Shown here: one piece after another, positions 60,167 to 64,000 of the stretch
Layout: each line of letters starts with the position of its first letter
How positions within the stretch are numbered: position 1 is the stretch's first letter
DNA from: Alphaproteobacteria bacterium
GTDB lineage: Bacteria; Pseudomonadota; Alphaproteobacteria; Rs-D84
Assembly: GCA_009784275.1 (NCBI GenBank)
Contig: WRCA01000002.1
Coordinates: 68,783 to 132,782 of the forward strand
Direction of reading: 5' to 3'
Length of the DNA stretch: 64,000 bases
Made by a program: the position numbers and the translations under genes
Notes under the pieces: generated by a model
Databases searched by the model: none
What the model saw: only the letters and a program-made list of their open reading frames with translations
Told to the model about the DNA's origin: nothing

Positions 60167-62401
60167 TTACATATTTACATCTTCACAAGATTCTATTTCA
60201 TGGCAGACGTCTTGCATGTTGCTGTTCAGTGCGCCGCCGACACCACCGGCCACTCCGCCGACAACACCACCGATCAATGCACCCCATGGGCCTGCGGCAG
60301 ATCCCATACCCGCCATGCCGCCCGCGCCGCCGCCAACCCCTTTCATAAGGCTGTTCATCTGGGATTCTCCGCCGGTTGCGCAAACTTGTTGTTTGCGGCA
60401 AACGTGGCAATTACTAAGCGCTTCTTCGAAATGACTGCTTACTATAAAGCTGTAATTTCTGCAAGAAAGTTCGCTGCCAGGATTCTGACGACCGCGGAAA
60501 TCTCTTTGCGCCGATTCTCCGATGCATGGCTGCTGCGGTTTTTCTGGCGCGAAAATTCCCGTTTCGCAATTTTTACGCTTTTCTGCCAGGCTGGCTGTTC
60601 TGTTAAGCTCTACTATTCTTGCTTCCAAGTTTCGCAGCTCTCTTTGCTCGTAACCCATTTCGCCAATAAAGCGCGCACTTTCGATAACAGTATTTTTCAA
60701 GTCCGGTCTTGGTCCGCTGGGGCCTTGCACCAGTCCTGTCATTGGGGTCGGTTTCGCTGATAACCCAGATCTGCCGGCAGGCCTTTTAGATTCTGAACAC
60801 TTTGCAATCATTGAATCTGTGCCAGTCAATTTATCAAAGAATTCCTTTACCCTCGTTGCGGCATTTGAACGAATTTGCTGTCTCAAAACTACTTTTTCTG
60901 CCTCGCTGGGTATTTTCGTCAGTCCGGCAACGGCCGGGTCTGGCGGCAGACAGCTCATATCCGGGCCACAATTTGTTTTCGCAATTACTTCCGCTACATA
61001 ATTTTTACAGCCTTCCAGCATTTGGAAGTCCATACCTAACAGGGCAGAGTTCACGATGGTAGTGAAGTCATCCGCACTGACATTCGCGCTTTTGCAGGTC
61101 ACAAACAGATTTGACGGACATAGCGCGATGATGTCTGCAGTTCTTTTGCCAATGCATTCTGGCCTATCGAAATTCGGGCCGCACTTTTCTTCCAAACATT
61201 TGGTGAAATCATTCTGGCAGAATTTATATGACAGAAAGCTTAATTTATCTGATATTGCAGTTCTGGTTCCGGGCGCTATTTCATCGCACTCGTCAATAAT
61301 CGGGCAGATTCCCGCGGCCACGGTAATATTAGTGAGACAAGCGGCATTGGTCGCTTTGCTGCATCCGTCTTCCAAACACATTTCAATCTTTGCAAGGCAA
61401 TTTTCACGTTTGTACTTATCTGCGTATTTCGCAGCGTCCGCCAAAATCATTTTTGATTCTTCTTGCCAGTCTTTCAAAACATCCTTTCTTACTGCCATAC
61501 ATTGATCAAGAACATTTTCGCATGATTTCGCACGGCGTTGCAGCAATGCATTGTCCAAACAGTTTTCAAAGTTCGCGCCGCATCCGCCTTTATCGGATAT
61601 GCATGCCCTGTACGCCAGCAAGCATTCGCCGCGATTAAACAAATTTGTGGTTTCCAGCATTTCCAAGCGTGCAGTGCGCACAGCCTTTTCAGCAGTGGCT
61701 TTGTTTTGTTCCGCGGATTTTTTCTGTTCGTCCAGCAAAGTACTGAATGCTTTGCAGTCCGCGGTTATCATGCGCGAATACAAAGTTATTTCCATTTCTT
61801 TTTCACTTGCGCAGGATTCCAATTTCGCATCGCAGCTTTTCGATGCCATTTTGTAAAGCATGTCGCCGATCTCGCTGTCTTCATTCAATACTTCATCGCT
61901 TTCTAGTTCCCCGCCGCCACCCAACAGAGATTTTATATCAGTGGTTTGAAGCTTCGCCCCCGTTGTTTTTGAACCGTCGCTGAATACAAGATTTGCCTTG
62001 GCACCGCGCTGTTCGCGTTCGACGCCTTCGTTATACAGGTTTTCCGCGTTGGATTGAGTTCCTTGGATTTCTTGAATTCTTTTTTTCGAAGCATGGATTG
62101 CGTCGCTGCATGCGCAGCGGCTACCTTCGGATTCATCCAACAGACAGAATTGATCCATACAGTTGCGATAAGCCGTGCGACAGTCTTCCTTTTTTTCTGG
62201 TTCAGTTGGTGTTGTCGGGGTTCCTTTTGGCGCGGCTGCGACCGTCCCTATGGGCTTTGGCGAAAGGGTGCTGACATTTGCAACAGTCGTAGGCGCGCGT
62301 GAAGCCGCCACCGATGCGCGCGACGAGCTTGTGGCCCTGTCAGCCGCCATAACTGGCATTACAAACAAAACAGCGAACGCGAATGCGAAAAGTTTTCTCA
62401 T
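60167..62401 (-). CDS. Secreted CMDQFC-family protein (744 aa)
   Basis: Signal peptide MRKLFAFAFAVLFVMPVMAA. Residues 74-86 read CRTAYRNCMDQFC, followed by SRCACSDA. The same helical core with Cys pairs as the 57620 protein (CENVLDQCMAVRKDVLKDWQ, CLAKIEMCLEDGCSKA). A glycine-zipper-like region near the C-terminus (MAGMGSAAGPWGALIGGVVG) suggests membrane insertion or oligomer packing. It is a paralogue of 57620 and shares the motif with the 51183 giant. Function unknown; outer surface or periplasm by signal peptide. Confidence 0.78.
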   Translation of the reverse strand: MRKLFAFAFAVLFVMPVMAADRATSSSRASVAASRAPTTVANVSTLSPKPIGTVAAAPKGTPTTPTEPEKKEDCRTAYRNCMDQFCLLDESEGSRCACSDAIHASKKRIQEIQGTQSNAENLYNEGVEREQRGAKANLVFSDGSKTTGAKLQTTDIKSLLGGGGELESDEVLNEDSEIGDMLYKMASKSCDAKLESCASEKEMEITLYSRMITADCKAFSTLLDEQKKSAEQNKATAEKAVRTARLEMLETTNLFNRGECLLAYRACISDKGGCGANFENCLDNALLQRRAKSCENVLDQCMAVRKDVLKDWQEESKMILADAAKYADKYKRENCLAKIEMCLEDGCSKATNAACLTNITVAAGICPIIDECDEIAPGTRTAISDKLSFLSYKFCQNDFTKCLEEKCGPNFDRPECIGKRTADIIALCPSNLFVTCKSANVSADDFTTIVNSALLGMDFQMLEGCKNYVAEVIAKTNCGPDMSCLPPDPAVAGLTKIPSEAEKVVLRQQIRSNAATRVKEFFDKLTGTDSMIAKCSESKRPAGRSGLSAKPTPMTGLVQGPSGPRPDLKNTVIESARFIGEMGYEQRELRNLEARIVELNRTASLAEKRKNCETGIFAPEKPQQPCIGESAQRDFRGRQNPGSELSCRNYSFIVSSHFEEALSNCHVCRKQQVCATGGESQMNSLMKGVGGGAGGMAGMGSAAGPWGALIGGVVGGVAGGVGGALNSNMQDVCHEIESCEDVNM

Positions 62402-62468
62402 CTCTCACCCATACATTATACTCTACAATTTTATCAGAGATGCCGCCCAGAGGCAAGAATTAATAATG

Positions 62469-63563
62469 CTAATGCCACATTACTACCCAGTACATATATA
62501 CTACCAAAAGGCTCATATACAGCACGCTGGTCCAACGCGAAATTCTTTTCCAAGCGAATAAGTTTAATGTCAGCATCACTAGCGCCGCAACCATCGCCCA
62601 AACGTCAAGATGCGAAATGTGCTTTGTTACCGGCAAATCCATGAAAATCGCGGCGGTTGGCACGACCAGTGCAATATTCATCAAATTCGACCCCAGTATA
62701 TTTCCAATTGCAATTTGTGGCCGGCGTCGTATGGCCGCGATAATTGTGACGATTAATTCTGGCATCGAAGTTCCGGGCCCCACTATCAATATACCAGCCA
62801 AAGTCTGATCAAGATGATTCATGCGCGATACTATTTGCAGCGCGTTCATAAAAATCTCTGACCCAAAATACACCAATCCGATACCCAACAAAGTCAAAGA
62901 TATAAGGCCTGGGATACTATATTGGAAAAAACGAAAGAGCGCGTTGTCATACAGGAAGTCGTAATGTTGGCGGATAGCGGAAACATAACCAATCGTCAGA
63001 TTTTTTTTGCCTTTTATCGCAGTATTAACGCGGTTCCCAAAAATAGGGGAGTAATTAATCCTGGATCCAGATTTATAAACCGCCCCGTCCAGGCCATCTT
63101 GTCCATCTATCTTTGCAGGCTTTTCCTTTGCGTTCATTATCGCATATACCAGATATGCCGCGAATATTGAATACAATATAATCCCATCTACCCATCCTAT
63201 GACTCGGAACATGCACATGATGGTCATGATCGCGGTTGCAACCCAAAGAAAAATAAAATCAGTAAGATGCTTTCGTCCGTTAAGGATTATGGGGGATAAA
63301 AATGCACCGATACCGATAACGCCCCAAATGTCGACTATGTTGGATGAAATATTATTACTGATTACCAAAGTTCCCAAATCACGGTTATCTGAAATAATTG
63401 ATACAAAAAGTTCTGGCGTGCTGGTTCCGATACCAATTATGACCACGGCGATTATAAACTCGGACAAACCCAAACGACGAGATATTCCAACAGTGCCACG
63501 TACCAGCCAGTCACCACCGATCAACATCAATATCGCGCCAAAGAATAAATGAGCCCAATTCAT
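62469..63563 (-). CDS. Ca2+/cation antiporter (CaCA) family protein (364 aa)
   Basis: About ten transmembrane segments in two inverted halves. The alpha-repeats read IGTSTPELFVSIISDNRDLG and PGTSMPELIVTIIAAIRRRP, followed by NILGSNLMNIALVV, as in YrbG-type sodium/calcium exchangers. The first repeat has SNNISSNIVD instead of the usual GN..GSN, so ion selectivity may differ. It exchanges Ca2+ or related cations across the inner membrane. A central soluble loop (about residues 145-190) is charged. Confidence 0.88.
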   Translation of the reverse strand: MNWAHLFFGAILMLIGGDWLVRGTVGISRRLGLSEFIIAVVIIGIGTSTPELFVSIISDNRDLGTLVISNNISSNIVDIWGVIGIGAFLSPIILNGRKHLTDFIFLWVATAIMTIMCMFRVIGWVDGIILYSIFAAYLVYAIMNAKEKPAKIDGQDGLDGAVYKSGSRINYSPIFGNRVNTAIKGKKNLTIGYVSAIRQHYDFLYDNALFRFFQYSIPGLISLTLLGIGLVYFGSEIFMNALQIVSRMNHLDQTLAGILIVGPGTSMPELIVTIIAAIRRRPQIAIGNILGSNLMNIALVVPTAAIFMDLPVTKHISHLDVWAMVAALVMLTLNLFAWKRISRWTSVLYMSLLVVYMYWVVMWH

Positions 63564-63632
63564 AAAAATAATAATAATGAATGAGGCTTGTTATGTTTAT
63601 AGGAAGGAAAACTTATGCTTGTTAAGAAAAGC

Positions 63633-63661
63633 TTGCAATTTGGATGGCGTCATTGCATAAT
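63633..63661 (+). promoter_or_regulatory. Promoter of tRNA-Pro
   Basis: TTGCAA-N17-CATAAT, the -10 ending 10 nt before the tRNA. Confidence 0.55.
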
Positions 63662-63671
63662 GGCGGCCTGT

Positions 63672-63748
63672 CGGAGTGTAGCTCAGCCTGGTAGAGTGCT
63701 GCGTTCGGGACGCAGAGGTCGCTGGTTCGAACCCAGTCACTCCGACCA
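63672..63748 (+). tRNA. tRNA-Pro (anticodon CGG)
   Basis: A 77-nt cloverleaf with encoded CCA. The acceptor stem CGGAGTG pairs with CACTCCG, discriminator A. The anticodon loop TTCGGGA gives CGG, decoding CCG. The T-loop TTCGAAC is normal. Confidence 0.95.
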
Positions 63749-63789
63749 TAAATTCAGCCGCCCATGGGGCGGTTTAATTTATGGTCGGA
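63741..63789 (+). terminator. Palindrome fused to the tRNA-Pro 3' end, probable terminator or processing hairpin
   Basis: TCCGACCATAAATT (containing the tRNA 3' end and CCA) is repeated inverted at 63776-63789, with an inner CCGCCC-ATG-GGGCGG hairpin. It probably terminates or competes with tRNA folding. No strong T tract follows. Confidence 0.5.
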
Positions 63790-63894
63790 AAGATATTGTT
63801 TGTGAGAACCAGCTGGCTCGAATCCGAGTATATGAGAACAAGCGTAGCGAAGTTCGAATAACTACGAAGATACGCGCAGGCATGAAGTGCCAAG

Positions 63895-63916
63895 CGAACC
63901 CAGTCACTCCGACCAT
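63895..63916 (+). repeat. Second copy of the tRNA-Pro 3' end (22 nt)
   Basis: CGAACCCAGTCACTCCGACC and the following AT are identical to 63728-63749. A T run follows. As with tRNA-Arg, the 3' tRNA end is duplicated about 170 nt downstream. Confidence 0.8.
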
Positions 63917-63956
63917 TTTTTTATAAGTAAAATCAGTATATCTCCCAATTTTTATC

Positions 63957-63986
63957 TTGATACTAATAGAATAAATATCCTATGAT
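63957..63986 (+). promoter_or_regulatory. Possible promoter pointing out of the window
   Basis: TTGATA-N18-TATGAT near the right edge. It would drive a gene beyond 64000. Confidence 0.4.
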
Positions 63987-64000
63987 TAGGGGCAGGAAGT

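Overview
The window is a 64 kb piece of an alphaproteobacterial-type chromosome. The str, S10, spc and alpha ribosomal operons are fused in the order rpsL-rpsG-fusA-tuf-rpsJ-...-secY-rpsM-rpsK, and there are ClpXP, SecG, IF-1 and Gram-negative outer-membrane proteins. Many secreted cysteine-rich, collagen-like or repetitive proteins, small dispersed palindromes and leaderless-looking genes suggest a host- or gut-associated lineage with a small genome. That lineage assignment is inference, because there is no rRNA gene here to anchor it.

Layout. 0-3.3 kb: three secreted repetitive or collagen-like proteins. 3.7-13.3 kb: an envelope region with a GT61-like glycosyltransferase, tRNA-Gln, a HAD-type protein, pgpA, a UbiA-family prenyltransferase, two duplicated polytopic membrane proteins on either side of an acyltransferase-3, and an unknown gene. 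13.5-30.3 kb: the long ribosomal and translation block, with two small paralogous ORFs between rplF and rplR and a small membrane protein before secY; adk is absent. 30.4-39.8 kb: an accessory island between rpsK and rpoA. 39.8-41.6 kb: rpoA-rplQ with their own promoter. 41.8-48.8 kb: two outer-membrane proteins, a DUF3419-like protein and several envelope proteins. 49.1-51.0 kb: clpX-clpP. 51.2-57.2 kb: a giant cysteine-rich secreted protein, infA, secG, and an IbrA/IbrB-like pair. 57.2-64 kb: tRNA-Arg, two more cysteine-rich secreted proteins, a cation/Ca2+ exchanger and tRNA-Pro.

The main discovery is a complete-looking diversity-generating retroelement (DGR) in the rpsK-rpoA island. It has a reverse transcriptase with DGR hallmarks, a 113-bp template repeat (TR) on the same strand, and a divergent target gene carrying a 113-bp variable repeat (VR) at its 3' end. 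I aligned TR and VR by hand. They differ at 9 positions, and all 9 are adenines in TR (9 of 27 adenines changed, 0 of 86 other bases), which is the signature of adenine-specific mutagenic retrohoming. No classic Avd gene is visible. A 99-aa ORF overlapping the RT start is the candidate accessory factor.

The same island holds a leaderless metallopeptidase-like gene, a DUF559 nuclease-like gene boxed between two inverted copies of a ~150-165 bp repeat, a convergent restriction-modification pair, a ParB-like protein, a deoxyribonucleotidase-like HAD protein and several unknown genes, many with their own near-consensus TTGACA-N16-TATAAT promoters. Other points of interest are a paralogous family of secreted proteins sharing a CMDQFC motif, tRNA-Arg and tRNA-Pro genes each followed by a second copy of the tRNA 3' end, and several dispersed palindromic repeat families.
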